From: Sphingobacterium sp. SRCM116780
GTDB taxonomy: Bacteria; Bacteroidota; Bacteroidia; Sphingobacteriales; Sphingobacteriaceae
NCBI RefSeq assembly: GCF_021442025.1
Contig: NZ_CP090446.1
Location: 3,348,001 to 3,412,000, forward strand
Direction of reading: 5' to 3'
DNA: 64,000 bases
Positions 1 to 9,267 of the stretch are shown one piece after another (the first letter of the stretch is position 1; each line of letters opens with the position of its first letter). The position numbers were made by a program, and so were the translations under genes. A model generated the notes under the pieces. It did no database searches and was not told where the DNA came from. It saw nothing but the letters and a program-made list of their open reading frames with translations.

Positions 1-357
1 AACTGCTTTATAGCTTAACGCTGATTTACGTGCTAATTGTTTCAATTTTTTGTTCAATTTGAAAGAATAGTCACGAGGTTGAGGACCGAATACACGACCA
101 CCACCATTAAACAATGGAGATTTGATAGAACCCGCACGAGCTCCACCTGTACCTTTTTGTTTGTGTAATTTACGAGTTGAACCCGCAATTTCGTTACGTT
201 GTTTAGATTTGTGAGTTCCTTGGCGTTGATTCGCTAAGTATTGTTTCACGTCCAAATAGATCGCATGATCGTTAGGCTCTAACCCAAATACCGACTCAGG
301 AAGTTGCACCTTGGCACCTGTTTCTTTACCTGATAAATTTAAAACTTTAACTTCCAT
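1..357 (-). CDS. rplD: 50S ribosomal protein L4 (3' part cut off by window edge)
   Basis: N-terminal 119 residues of ribosomal protein L4, a 23S rRNA-binding assembly protein of the large subunit. The reverse strand reads [17 protein letters not shown] and then the L4 hallmark [19 protein letters not shown], followed by the [16 protein letters not shown] segment. The start is ATG at 355-357, three bases after the rplC stop, so the two genes are in one operon. The gene continues past position 1, so the C-terminal half is not visible. In E. coli L4 represses its own operon through the mRNA leader (family knowledge); whether it does so here is unknown. Confidence 0.97.
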   Translation of the reverse strand, partial: MEVKVLNLSGKETGAKVQLPESVFGLEPNDHAIYLDVKQYLANQRQGTHKSKQRNEIAGSTRKLHKQKGTGGARAGSIKSPLFNGGGRVFGPQPRDYSFKLNKKLKQLARKSALSYKAV

Positions 358-360
358 TTC

Positions 361-978
361 CTATTTGTCTACAACTACATAAGAACCTTTAGCTCCTGGG
401 ATGGAACCACTAACAACGATTAGGTTTTGATCAGCATAAACTTTCAAAATTTGTAAATTTTGAATCTTCACACGATCACCACCTGTACGACCCGCCATGC
501 GCATACCTTTGAATACGCGTGAAGGCCAAGATGAAGCACCTAGTGAACCCGGAGCACGTAATCTGTTGTGCTGACCGTGAGTCGCACCACCTACACCACC
601 AAATCCATGACGTTTCATTACACCTTGAAAACCTTTACCTTTAGAAGTACCGACTACGTCAACATACTCCCCTTCTTCAAAAAGTGTAACGTCAACTACG
701 TCACCAAGTTGTTTTGCATCTGGGAAAGTTTTAAACTCTACCAATTTACGCTTAGGCGTTGTATTTGCTTTCGCAAAGTGCCCTTTTAAAGAATTCGTTG
801 TGTTCTTTTCTTTAGCTTCATCGAAGCCAAGTTGAACAGCAGCGTAGCCATCTTTCTCTTCCGTACGTATCTGCGTAACCACGCACGGACCAGCTTGAAT
901 AACAGTACATGGAATGTTTTTTCCATCTGCATCAAACAGGCTTGTCATTCCTACTTTTTTTCCAATAATACCTGACAT
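361..978 (-). CDS. rplC: 50S ribosomal protein L3
   Basis: Complete 205-residue L3, normal length for the family. It binds near the 3' end of 23S rRNA and is one of the first proteins in 50S assembly. Visible hallmarks are [12 protein letters not shown] at the N terminus and the long-loop region [19 protein letters not shown] followed by [13 protein letters not shown]. It is the first gene of the visible operon: the upstream 390 bases hold a promoter and no rpsJ, although rpsJ precedes rplC in many bacterial S10 operons. Start is ATG at 976-978, stop TAG at 361-363. Confidence 0.98.
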   Translation of the reverse strand: MSGIIGKKVGMTSLFDADGKNIPCTVIQAGPCVVTQIRTEEKDGYAAVQLGFDEAKEKNTTNSLKGHFAKANTTPKRKLVEFKTFPDAKQLGDVVDVTLFEEGEYVDVVGTSKGKGFQGVMKRHGFGGVGGATHGQHNRLRAPGSLGASSWPSRVFKGMRMAGRTGGDRVKIQNLQILKVYADQNLIVVSGSIPGAKGSYVVVDK

Positions 979-1006
979 GTTGTAAATTAATTAATTAAAA
1001 GTCCAT

Positions 1007-1024
1007 CGAAGCAGTAGGGCTTCG
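1007..1024 (-). promoter_or_regulatory. hairpin in the rplC mRNA leader
   Basis: On the reverse strand CGAAGC, loop CCTACT, GCTTCG forms a perfect 6-bp stem between the predicted transcription start (about 1049) and the rplC ATG. Ribosomal protein operons often carry leader structures for autoregulation. This one is a candidate only; it is short and the binding protein is unknown. Confidence 0.4.
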
Positions 1025-1055
1025 CTCAAGACGCATTTCTCCCAATAAGGGACTG

Positions 1056-1086
1056 CAAAAGTACGAAGAATTTTCTAAGTACCAAA
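1056..1086 (-). promoter_or_regulatory. Bacteroidota-type promoter of rplC-rplD
   Basis: On the reverse strand TTTG (1083-1086), 19 bases, then TACTTTTG (1056-1063). This matches the published Bacteroidota consensus (-33 TTTG, -7 TAnnTTTG) at the right spacing. It would give a leader of about 70 nt. Confidence 0.75.
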
Positions 1087-1222
1087 TTATTAGCACATTA
1101 TTTTTTATTTTTTTGTAATCGATTAAAATGAAAAGATACTGAAAGAAATATTTGCGAATAATTTCTATGCGTTCAGGAGCAAATTTAATTTAACGCCGCT
1201 TGGAAAGTAAGGATGATAGTAC

Positions 1223-1267
1223 AAGAAGATGAATAGATCAAAATACTCATATTCATCTTCTTTTTTT
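1223..1267. terminator. hairpin between the PUL end and rplC
   Basis: AAGAAGATGAATA at 1223-1235 and TATTCATCTTCTT at 1250-1262 form a 13-bp stem with a 14-base loop. The run of seven T lies on the plus-strand side, although both flanking genes are on the minus strand. It probably ends the leftward susC-GH88 transcript before the rplC promoter, but its T-run orientation is odd for that job. The rest of 1087-1372 holds nothing I can identify. Confidence 0.55.
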
Positions 1268-1372
1268 ATCAAAACAATTAATTTTAAGTTCAGCACCGCA
1301 AACAAACACGACAAATCGCTTAATACCGTTAATCGTTTAATCAAGCTTATTTATAGTGCGTCCTATGCGAAT

Positions 1373-2647
1373 TTACAACTTGATAACAGGTTGACCATCC
1401 AATAGTCTTTTATATCGGATTAATGCTTCAACATAATAGTAATCTGCATAAGTCAAGGGTACGTCAACCTCCGTCTCATGCGGAATAGATCCAACACTAT
1501 GTTTCAGAATATATCCCCCAGCCTCTTTATAGTCTGCTTTATACGGTTTTGAAGACAAAGAACGAAGTACCTGCTCAGCTTTAGTGATATACGTTTGACT
1601 TTCATCCCCAGTCGTATATTGCGCCAACTCCAATAAAACTGAAGCCACCACTGCTGCTGTAGAAACATCACGTAAATCCTTTTGTGAATAATACTTACTA
1701 GATGCTGTTAATTTATTTTGATCCATGTCCCAATAAGGAATGAGATCGCTAGGTAAATTTGGATGATTTAAATAGAATTGTGCAATATGTCGAGCATGTT
1801 CAAGATATTTTTTATCACCCGTTTCTCGAAACATCATGGTATAACCATATAATCCCCATGCCTGTCCTCTTGACCATGCTGATTCGTCAAAAGCTCCTTG
1901 TGCCGTCTTTTTAGCAATCACGCTACCATCCTTAGGATTGTAGTCTACGACATGGTATGAACTATAATCTTTACGATAATGGTTGACCATGGTCGTATTG
2001 GCGTGTTGTATGGCTATTTCTTTAAATCGGGAATCTCCTGTCATCTTGAATACTTCCATCAAAAATTCCAGATTCATCATATTGTCGATAATGACCGGAT
2101 ACGTCCAAGGCTGCCCGTCCCAGTTTTTACCTCCATCCCAAGAGCGGATAGTATGGGTTGCAGTGCTGTATCGTGTAGCCAAAGAAGCTGCTCCAATACG
2201 AAGAACATCTTGATAAGCAGCAGAATCTTTAGTCAGGCGTAATGCATTTCCAAAGCTACAGTATAACATAAATCCCAGGTCATGTGTACCCTTATTATTC
2301 TTCTCTTTTTCCAGATATTTCAATTTTCGTTTGGCTTCACCTAACAAGGAAGGATCTTTTGAATATTCATAAAGATATAATACTGTTCCAGGATAGAATC
2401 CAGAGCACCACCAACTGGATCCCCAATTCACATATTGTCCCTTTTGGAAAGTCGTCGGCATATCAGCTTCCTTAATAGATGTAGCTAAATAATTGATTTG
2501 TTTTTCTGCATCTTCCAGATTTTGATTTATGAATGTTTGATCAAGACTTAACTTGTTTTTGACAAGATTTTTTTGACCTTGACAAGATATCCCTTGAGCA
2601 GCAAGTCCCATTATTCCAATCAGGATTAAATGATTTCGTATTTTCAT
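1373..2647 (-). CDS. unsaturated glucuronyl hydrolase, GH88 family (copy 1), probable lipoprotein
   Basis: 424-residue GH88 enzyme. The family hydrates the 4,5-double bond of the unsaturated uronate left at the non-reducing end by polysaccharide lyases, releasing the rest of the sugar. The lipoprotein-like signal ends GISC at Cys22. The conserved motifs are SSWWCSGFYPG, GTHDLGF with Asp123, IIDNMMNLEF with Asp188, and ESAWSRGQAWGLYGYTMM. The two Asp match the catalytic pair of the Bacillus enzyme (D88, D149). It is the last gene of the susC-susD-DUF2264-GH88 unit, 21 bases after the DUF2264 stop. A close paralogue lies at 13171-14427. Exact substrate is not determined by sequence alone. Confidence 0.92.
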   Translation of the reverse strand: MKIRNHLILIGIMGLAAQGISCQGQKNLVKNKLSLDQTFINQNLEDAEKQINYLATSIKEADMPTTFQKGQYVNWGSSWWCSGFYPGTVLYLYEYSKDPSLLGEAKRKLKYLEKEKNNKGTHDLGFMLYCSFGNALRLTKDSAAYQDVLRIGAASLATRYSTATHTIRSWDGGKNWDGQPWTYPVIIDNMMNLEFLMEVFKMTGDSRFKEIAIQHANTTMVNHYRKDYSSYHVVDYNPKDGSVIAKKTAQGAFDESAWSRGQAWGLYGYTMMFRETGDKKYLEHARHIAQFYLNHPNLPSDLIPYWDMDQNKLTASSKYYSQKDLRDVSTAAVVASVLLELAQYTTGDESQTYITKAEQVLRSLSSKPYKADYKEAGGYILKHSVGSIPHETEVDVPLTYADYYYVEALIRYKRLLDGQPVIKL

Positions 2648-2668
2648 GAATAAAGTAATTTTTCAGCT

Positions 2669-3937
2669 TTAATAATTTACATAATAATCTTTCGGGAATT
2701 GTTCCGCATTCCAACATTTTTGTGATGTCCATTTTTCAGGTTTGCAAGTCCAAAACTCATCATTTGCAGGTAATCCCAAAGGCAAGAAGGACAAAGAAGC
2801 CACATACATCGATCCAGCATTGGTATAGTAATCGGCTAAATTTTCTTGCTGATTGCCAACTACCCCCATACGAAGCCAACCTGAAGGAGCAAATGTTTTA
2901 TCGATGTAAATATGTTTCAGCACCGCTGTCAAAGCGGCCCTTACTTGCCCTTTAGCAATATCTTCAGGTAATTTATTCTCCAGTGCTATCGCAGCCAAAG
3001 GTTGAAAAGCAGCATTTTTATACGTTGAAGATCTTCCAACCACCATATAATATCCTTCTGGCGATATCATACGTTCCAAATGATGTGCATAACGTTGCAT
3101 ACGCTTGTAAGCACGATCAAACATTTCTTTATAGTGAGTCCCAGCATTCATATTATGGCGCAATGTCTCTACCTGCATACAATGGATGACATAACCATTA
3201 TAATGGTCAAAGCTAAACCTTGCACCATCACTATACCAGCCATCACCGACATACCATTCTTGATCAAACTTATTCACCGCATAATCTATTTTTTCACGGA
3301 TACATTCTTCCCCTATACGATGTAAGAATGTCTCTGTCATCGCCGCAAATAAAAGCCAATTACTTTCATTCGGTTTAATTTTGCGTAATAACTGAAACTC
3401 TGCTATAACTCTTTTCTTGGTAACCGCATCTAGTGGATCCCATAATGCTTTAGGCGCTCTTAAGAAAGCAAGGGCAAGATGAGCCGCATCCACTAAGGTT
3501 TGTGAAGAGGGTCCTCTCCAAGTAAAATAATCTGGAGATTGGGGATCAACCCCATATTGTATACCTAACAAAGCTTGTTTACGGAATTTTTTTCGCAGTT
3601 CACCTTCCTCTGTTCCATCATCAGGAAGTGCTAACCAAGGAGCCATACCCGCCAATAATCTTCCGAAAGCCTCTAAATAACCCACCCCAGCATCCCGATT
3701 GTCAAAAGTAGGACTCACTTCCATAGGCATATTTTTCCGCAATTGCTGCTTACTGATGTTGCTTAATATCGGGTTAGCTATCTTTGTCAGTATCTTCACC
3801 CAATACGCACGGTCATTTTCAGCAATAGTATCATCTACCCCATTCTGATGGATTGCTTTCGCATCCATAGGTAAAGCGGTAGTCAACGTTCCTAACCCTG
3901 CTCCACCTAAAAGCTTCAATAACAATCTTCTCTTCAT
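2669..3937 (-). CDS. DUF2264 domain protein, exported
   Basis: 422 residues, recognised as a DUF2264-type protein, an (alpha/alpha)-barrel fold often found in polysaccharide utilization loci. The N terminus MKRRLLLKLLGGAGLG looks like a twin-arginine signal (RR-x-LLK), followed by a cleavage region near ALPMDAKA. Segments such as YFTWRGPSSQTLVDAAHLA, NESNWLLFAAM and GWYSDGARFSFDHYNGYV are typical of the family. I recall related proteins with beta-glucuronidase activity, but I cannot confirm that this one is in that group. It sits between susD and GH88, consistent with a role in trimming uronate-containing oligosaccharides in the periplasm. Confidence 0.8.
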   Translation of the reverse strand: MKRRLLLKLLGGAGLGTLTTALPMDAKAIHQNGVDDTIAENDRAYWVKILTKIANPILSNISKQQLRKNMPMEVSPTFDNRDAGVGYLEAFGRLLAGMAPWLALPDDGTEEGELRKKFRKQALLGIQYGVDPQSPDYFTWRGPSSQTLVDAAHLALAFLRAPKALWDPLDAVTKKRVIAEFQLLRKIKPNESNWLLFAAMTETFLHRIGEECIREKIDYAVNKFDQEWYVGDGWYSDGARFSFDHYNGYVIHCMQVETLRHNMNAGTHYKEMFDRAYKRMQRYAHHLERMISPEGYYMVVGRSSTYKNAAFQPLAAIALENKLPEDIAKGQVRAALTAVLKHIYIDKTFAPSGWLRMGVVGNQQENLADYYTNAGSMYVASLSFLPLGLPANDEFWTCKPEKWTSQKCWNAEQFPKDYYVNY

Positions 3938-4120
3938 CGATCTTATTTAAATGTATATGTGCATTTATATCTTATTCTTTACAAAATATTAAAAATCATG
4001 CGATCAAACGATTACGCAGATGATTGATAACAAACTCTTTACAAAACAACAGAAGCACTAACCTTTCTATTGCCTTGTAAAGTGGATTTAAAATAGTTTG
4101 TTCATATTGTTAATAGCAGA

Positions 4121-5845
4121 TTAATTGTCCCAACCGCTGTTCTGAGTAAGACTTGTATTCCGTTCCCTTTCTATTTGAGGTATTGGCCAAGTGTATAATT
4201 GGTCACCACCCCAAGAATAAAGCGAGTTCACCCTTCCCCAAACCTCTTTGATACCATTTCCAGTGTAAAAAGAAGTTTCCTTCAATGTTTTCCATCGCAA
4301 TTCATCGAAATAGATAACACCTTCACACATCAATTCTCTTCTACGTTCTTCCCGAATTTCTTTGCGGAGGTTATCTTCATCTATACCCATATTAAAGGTT
4401 TGCACATTCGCACGCGTACGCACTTCATTCACTTTTAATACCGCTTCTCCAGGTTTATGCAATTCGTTCAATGCTTCTGCCCATAACAACAGGATATCAG
4501 CATAGCGGATTACGATATAATCATAAGCCCCGGCCTCTCGATTCGGAATACCAGGATTAGCACCTGTATAGACAAACTTCCTTGGGTAGTAGTAAAAATT
4601 AGGAACAATATCCGTTCGTAAATCAAACACAGTTCCAAATTCCTGACGATAAGGCCATCTCGAAGTAAACGTTTGATCTGTTGCACCATTTGCACCTACA
4701 AAGGTGGCATACGGTAGAATAACGTTGCTCGCCAATCTCGGGTCTCTATCTGCATAAGCATTTAAAATCCGCTGTTCATTTCCTGTAGGCAGATAGAGCG
4801 ACATATTCAGACCTTTTTTTTCCATATTGGTGATCTCTGTCGCATTGAGATTATTTCTCAAGAAAAACACCTCCCGTTTTGCTGGTTCCATCGCGTTATA
4901 TCCCGGAATATAATCATTCCAATTAAACGGAGTTCCATCCTTCTTTTGGTAGCGATCTACTGCATCTGGATGAACCAAATAGGTATTCCAATTCGAACCA
5001 AAAGCTGATCTGGATCCAAATCTAAATTGATAATTCGATCCGTATCCCGCCAAAGCGATATTCTGAATACTGAATATGACTTCAGCGCTTTTCTCATTTT
5101 CGCCCTTAAACAGATTCTCATAGTTTCCGAAAAGCGTATGCCCAAGATCTTTTACTTTTTGAAAATCTTCAATTGCTTTTTGCCATTCTTTTGTATACAT
5201 GTATACCTTTCCACGCAATGCGTAGGCCGCAGATTTTGAAATTCTTCCAAAGTTTGCATTGGAACCTTCATACCTATTGGGTAGATTTGTTTCGTTAATA
5301 CAGTCGGTCAGATCCTGTAAGATAAGATTCCAAACTTCCCCCTCCGTACTTCTTGGCTTATCTATCTTATCCCATTCAATGAGTTCTGTATAGATCGGCA
5401 CACCTTTATACAATTGGTTTAGACGATAATAATAAAAGGCTCTTAAGAATTTCACCTCAGCAAGCAAACGAGTCTTCTTAACCGCTTCTGTCGGTGAAAC
5501 ATTCGTCAATCCGTAAACCGCATCATTAGCCCGATGAACACCTTCATATAAATTTTGCCACTCAGAGGAGAATATTCCTGATGATGGTGTAGCAGTACCA
5601 TTCATCAACGTTGAATTATCTCGACCTTGCAACGTGACATAGGTATCATACTCATACAATAGTTGTCCATTACGTAAGTTTTGGTAGACACCTGTTACCC
5701 CTTGATCGGTTAGGTTCTCTGTCAACCACATATTTTTCTTCAATACTTGAGTTTTAGGTACTGTGTCCAACAGGTCTTTATCACAAGAGGATACCAATAT
5801 TGTGGCAGCTAAACCCATTGCGCATATTATTTTTATATTTTTCAT
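4121..5845 (-). CDS. SusD/RagB family nutrient-binding outer membrane lipoprotein
   Basis: 574 residues from the chosen start. SusD proteins form the lid of the SusC transporter and bind glycan at the cell surface. The signal MKNIKIICAMGLAATILVSSC ends in a lipobox. The residues after Cys, DKDLLD, are acidic, fitting the surface-export signal of Bacteroidota lipoproteins. The SusD signs LLAEVKFLRAFYYYRLNQ and YIVIRYADILLLWAEALNEL are present, and the C-terminal part has EIREERRRELMCEG and FDELRW. I start at ATG 5845 rather than eight codons upstream because the signal peptide begins there; this leaves 13 bases after the susC stop. Confidence 0.95.
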   Translation of the reverse strand: MKNIKIICAMGLAATILVSSCDKDLLDTVPKTQVLKKNMWLTENLTDQGVTGVYQNLRNGQLLYEYDTYVTLQGRDNSTLMNGTATPSSGIFSSEWQNLYEGVHRANDAVYGLTNVSPTEAVKKTRLLAEVKFLRAFYYYRLNQLYKGVPIYTELIEWDKIDKPRSTEGEVWNLILQDLTDCINETNLPNRYEGSNANFGRISKSAAYALRGKVYMYTKEWQKAIEDFQKVKDLGHTLFGNYENLFKGENEKSAEVIFSIQNIALAGYGSNYQFRFGSRSAFGSNWNTYLVHPDAVDRYQKKDGTPFNWNDYIPGYNAMEPAKREVFFLRNNLNATEITNMEKKGLNMSLYLPTGNEQRILNAYADRDPRLASNVILPYATFVGANGATDQTFTSRWPYRQEFGTVFDLRTDIVPNFYYYPRKFVYTGANPGIPNREAGAYDYIVIRYADILLLWAEALNELHKPGEAVLKVNEVRTRANVQTFNMGIDEDNLRKEIREERRRELMCEGVIYFDELRWKTLKETSFYTGNGIKEVWGRVNSLYSWGGDQLYTWPIPQIERERNTSLTQNSGWDN

Positions 5846-5858
5846 GATCAATTTCTTT

Positions 5859-8800
5859 TTAGAATCCAAAATTCAACCCAAATGCATACTGCTTCATTGT
5901 CGGATATTCAGCACCCGCCCCAACTTCTGGATCTAATCCAGGGAAATTGGTAAACATCAACAGATTCTCTCCAGAAAAGAATACCCTTAAGTTTCTAACC
6001 TTAAATTTCTCCGTTAACTTCTTATTAAAAGTATAGCCTATCTGCAGATTTCTCAGTTTAAAGAAATTCGATTCATACAACCAATAATCGCTTGCTTGGT
6101 TATTAATATTCTCTGCAGAAGTTCCATATTTCAAACGAGGGAAATATCCATCTTTATTTGTACGTGCATCATCAGGTGTATTTGGGTTATAGAAATAGTG
6201 GTCATCCGCAATGCGCGTAGTTATCTGATTCCCTGAGATCAAAATGTTGCTATTATAGCCATGATCCGTCCAGTAATATTGCGAACCTGACTCTCCTGCC
6301 CATATCATGGCCATATCAAATCCTTTGTATGAAAATCCGAGGTTAATACCATAGATATATTTCGGGTTGGAGGAAGTTCCTGTAAAATATTGATCGGCAT
6401 TATTACCATAAATTCCGTCTTGATTCAAATCGGCATAAATCAGATCGCCATAGTACATGGCGGCACTTCCATATACATCGCTAATTTTCTGATTTGAATT
6501 TAGAAAAGAGTAACCTGCAGCTTTCATGGCCTTCGCCCATGCATAGTCCTCATCGGTACGAATCATCCCAGAAGTAGGTCCACCTTTGATATTAACAGAA
6601 CCATCTGCATTAAAATAAGAGCCATCTCCTTTGTAAACTTTACGCAGATAAAATTCATTGAGCTGATGATCTTCCAGAATACGATTGAGTCCACCACTGG
6701 AAACATCACCCAAATTCGTTTGCCAAACCATTTTTCCAGTTCCATCATCCACGAGACCTTCTATCAGCTTTCCTTCATATTTGCTAATGCTGTTTTTGTT
6801 ATAGGCAAAATTTCCACCGATATTATATTTAAACGCACCAATCTGATCCCGCCAGTTGAGATTAAATTCCACCCCAGTATTACGCATAGCCGCCTGATTA
6901 AAAAATGGTGGGGTTGTTGTGCCTCCAGTTATTGGGACTTCTGCTGCACGAATAATGTTCGAGGTTTTACGGTCATACAAACTCACTTCCATAGAAGCAC
7001 GACGATTCAAAGCAGCAAACTCCAATCCGATTTCTTTATTTTCAGCCTCTTCCCATTGCAATAAATCATTACCAAAACGAGACAACTGCAATCCATTCAT
7101 CTGAACCCCATTGAAAGAATAACCCACTAAGCCATAGACACCATGCCAGCCATAGACATTCAGATCATCTCCCCCATCATTCCCTAGTTTTCCCCATGAT
7201 CCACGAATTTTAATATCTTGGATATATGGATTCACCTTTTCCATAAAAGGTTCTTTCGACAACATATAGCCTAAAGAAACCGATGGAAAGGTTCCATATT
7301 TCTTATCGCGGCCAAACTTGGATGCACCATCTCGACGAAGACTAAACTCCGCCAAATATTTAGCATCGTAATCATAGCTTACACGACCAAAGAACGACCG
7401 CATGGAGTTATCTGTTTCATAACCTCCAATAGACGCCATTTCAGTCGCCGTTCCAATATTGGTAATTGTTTCATCGATCAAACCCTTTTTTGATGCACTA
7501 AAACCCGAATCATTATAATAAAACTCATTATGTCCAATTAATACACCAACAGTATGTTTGCCTATCTCTGTATTGTAGCGCAATACATTATCAAAAGATT
7601 TTCTGTAAATTTTTCCGTAGGATTGACCTGTACTCAACTGCGATGGGACCGTTGGTGTAGAGACAAGATTCATCGTAGAAAAATCATATTTAGCTGAAGG
7701 GTTTTGATACGCAGTTGTTTCATCAAACCGTGATTGGTAATTAAATTTAGTCTCAAAAGTCAACCCTTTCCAAAGCTTGATGTTCGCAAAGAATGTCGAA
7801 TTCAAACGTGTGCGCTCATCACTACCTTTATAATCGTATAGATACAATAAGATATTATTTAATTGCGAAGACTCACCTGAGCTCAAAACTGCTCCACCAA
7901 ATTTGCCGTCATACATGGGATAGATACCTGGTGTTGTTTGACGTAAATAATTATAAAGATTGGCATCAGAAGCTAATGAGCGATGTTCATTGACCACAAA
8001 TGTCTGTGTCCCTACCGTCAAGAAATCGGTCACATCTGTTTCCAGATTGACCCGTCCTTCATATCTTTTCATCCCTGTATTGTGCATAATTCCAGGATTA
8101 TCTTGAATTCTACCCGATAAATTATAGCGGATTTTGTCGCTTCCCCCTAATACACTTACGTTATGATTTTGCAACCAACCATCCTCATAAATCCAATCCC
8201 CCCAATTTGTATTTGGATAAGCAACATAATTGGGTACACCAGAAGGTGCCAAGCCATTTGGATCCGCATTTGCCGCCGTCCACGCATCAATTGCAGACTG
8301 GGTATATGGCCCTGAACTACCTATGTTTGCAGCAGCTTCATTGAATAAATTCATATGACGTAAATAGTCACTGACAAATATAGGCTTGACACTGGGTGAG
8401 GTTCTCGAAAATAATCCCGAATAATTGATTTGTGGAGCCTGTCCATTTTTTCCCTTTTTTGTCGTGATTAAGATAACACCATTGGCCGCACGTGCACCAT
8501 AAATTGCTGCTGACGAAGCGTCCTTAAGAACAGATATACTTTCAATATCTTCTGGATTAACCGCATCCATGACACCTTGTATTCCATCAATAATGACTAA
8601 TGCATCGTTATTATTCAATGTACCCACGCCACGTACTCGAATAGTAGCGCCATCGCTTCCAGGTTTTCCATTCCCTACTTTTACCTGAACACCTGCTGCT
8701 AAACCTGACAAGGCAGCGGAGACATTCGTAACTGCCCGGTTTTCTAATTGTTTCGCATCAATCGTAGATACAGAACCCAACAGTTTCGCTTTCTTCTGTG

Positions 8801-9137
8801 TACCATATCCGACGACTACAACCTCATCAATGGCAGCACTTGCGTCTGCTAATGTAACATTGATTGTTGTCTTTCCATTCACAGCAATCTCTTGATTTTG
8901 ATAACCTACATAAGAAATAATCAGTGTCGCATTACTGGGTACTGAAAGGGTGTATGTACCCGATGTACTTGTTGCTGTGGAAGAAGTCCCTCCCCTTTCT
9001 CGAATCGTCACACCAGACAATGCCCCCCCTTGGCTGTCTGTAATCCGACCTGATACAGAAATCTTTTGCTGAGCCATACTTGTGCTGACCGCAAACAGCA
9101 TCATAGTCGATACCCCGACTGTATAAAACTTTGCCAT
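5859..9137 (-). CDS. SusC/RagA family TonB-dependent outer membrane transporter
   Basis: 1092 residues, normal for a SusC. It imports oligosaccharides across the outer membrane using TonB energy together with the SusD encoded next. Order: signal peptide (1-22, ending SMAQ), carboxypeptidase-like regulatory domain (about 24-100, VSGRITDSQGGALSGVTI), the DEVVVVGYGTQ box, plug domain (about 115-220, with IRVRGVGTLNNNDALVIIDG and ISVLKDASSAAIYGARAANG), then the beta barrel ending in an aromatic residue (GLNFGF). It is the first gene of its unit. Its upstream region, shared with the divergent regulator gene, holds a paired AGGGGT site. Confidence 0.97.
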   Translation of the reverse strand: MAKFYTVGVSTMMLFAVSTSMAQQKISVSGRITDSQGGALSGVTIRERGGTSSTATSTSGTYTLSVPSNATLIISYVGYQNQEIAVNGKTTINVTLADASAAIDEVVVVGYGTQKKAKLLGSVSTIDAKQLENRAVTNVSAALSGLAAGVQVKVGNGKPGSDGATIRVRGVGTLNNNDALVIIDGIQGVMDAVNPEDIESISVLKDASSAAIYGARAANGVILITTKKGKNGQAPQINYSGLFSRTSPSVKPIFVSDYLRHMNLFNEAAANIGSSGPYTQSAIDAWTAANADPNGLAPSGVPNYVAYPNTNWGDWIYEDGWLQNHNVSVLGGSDKIRYNLSGRIQDNPGIMHNTGMKRYEGRVNLETDVTDFLTVGTQTFVVNEHRSLASDANLYNYLRQTTPGIYPMYDGKFGGAVLSSGESSQLNNILLYLYDYKGSDERTRLNSTFFANIKLWKGLTFETKFNYQSRFDETTAYQNPSAKYDFSTMNLVSTPTVPSQLSTGQSYGKIYRKSFDNVLRYNTEIGKHTVGVLIGHNEFYYNDSGFSASKKGLIDETITNIGTATEMASIGGYETDNSMRSFFGRVSYDYDAKYLAEFSLRRDGASKFGRDKKYGTFPSVSLGYMLSKEPFMEKVNPYIQDIKIRGSWGKLGNDGGDDLNVYGWHGVYGLVGYSFNGVQMNGLQLSRFGNDLLQWEEAENKEIGLEFAALNRRASMEVSLYDRKTSNIIRAAEVPITGGTTTPPFFNQAAMRNTGVEFNLNWRDQIGAFKYNIGGNFAYNKNSISKYEGKLIEGLVDDGTGKMVWQTNLGDVSSGGLNRILEDHQLNEFYLRKVYKGDGSYFNADGSVNIKGGPTSGMIRTDEDYAWAKAMKAAGYSFLNSNQKISDVYGSAAMYYGDLIYADLNQDGIYGNNADQYFTGTSSNPKYIYGINLGFSYKGFDMAMIWAGESGSQYYWTDHGYNSNILISGNQITTRIADDHYFYNPNTPDDARTNKDGYFPRLKYGTSAENINNQASDYWLYESNFFKLRNLQIGYTFNKKLTEKFKVRNLRVFFSGENLLMFTNFPGLDPEVGAGAEYPTMKQYAFGLNFGF

Positions 9138-9204
9138 ACTTTTTTTAGTTTATAATTATATTATTGGTTTATAGACTCAAATTTGGAGTATAACCAGAAT
9201 AAAG

Positions 9205-9233
9205 AGGGGTGATTTTTATAAATATTTAGGGGT
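9205..9233. promoter_or_regulatory. candidate operator: paired AGGGGT direct repeat
   Basis: AGGGGT occurs at 9205-9210 and 9228-9233, a 23-base period of about two helical turns, in the 130-base gap between susC and the regulator gene. The copies lie about 70-95 bases upstream of the susC ATG. AraC-type proteins bind direct repeats spaced about two turns apart, so this is a plausible site for the AraC domain of the neighbouring hybrid regulator. No convincing TAnnTTTG box was found for susC. Confidence 0.4.
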
Positions 9234-9267
9234 AAAATCTTAAATTTGAAACGCAAACCCCACTACC

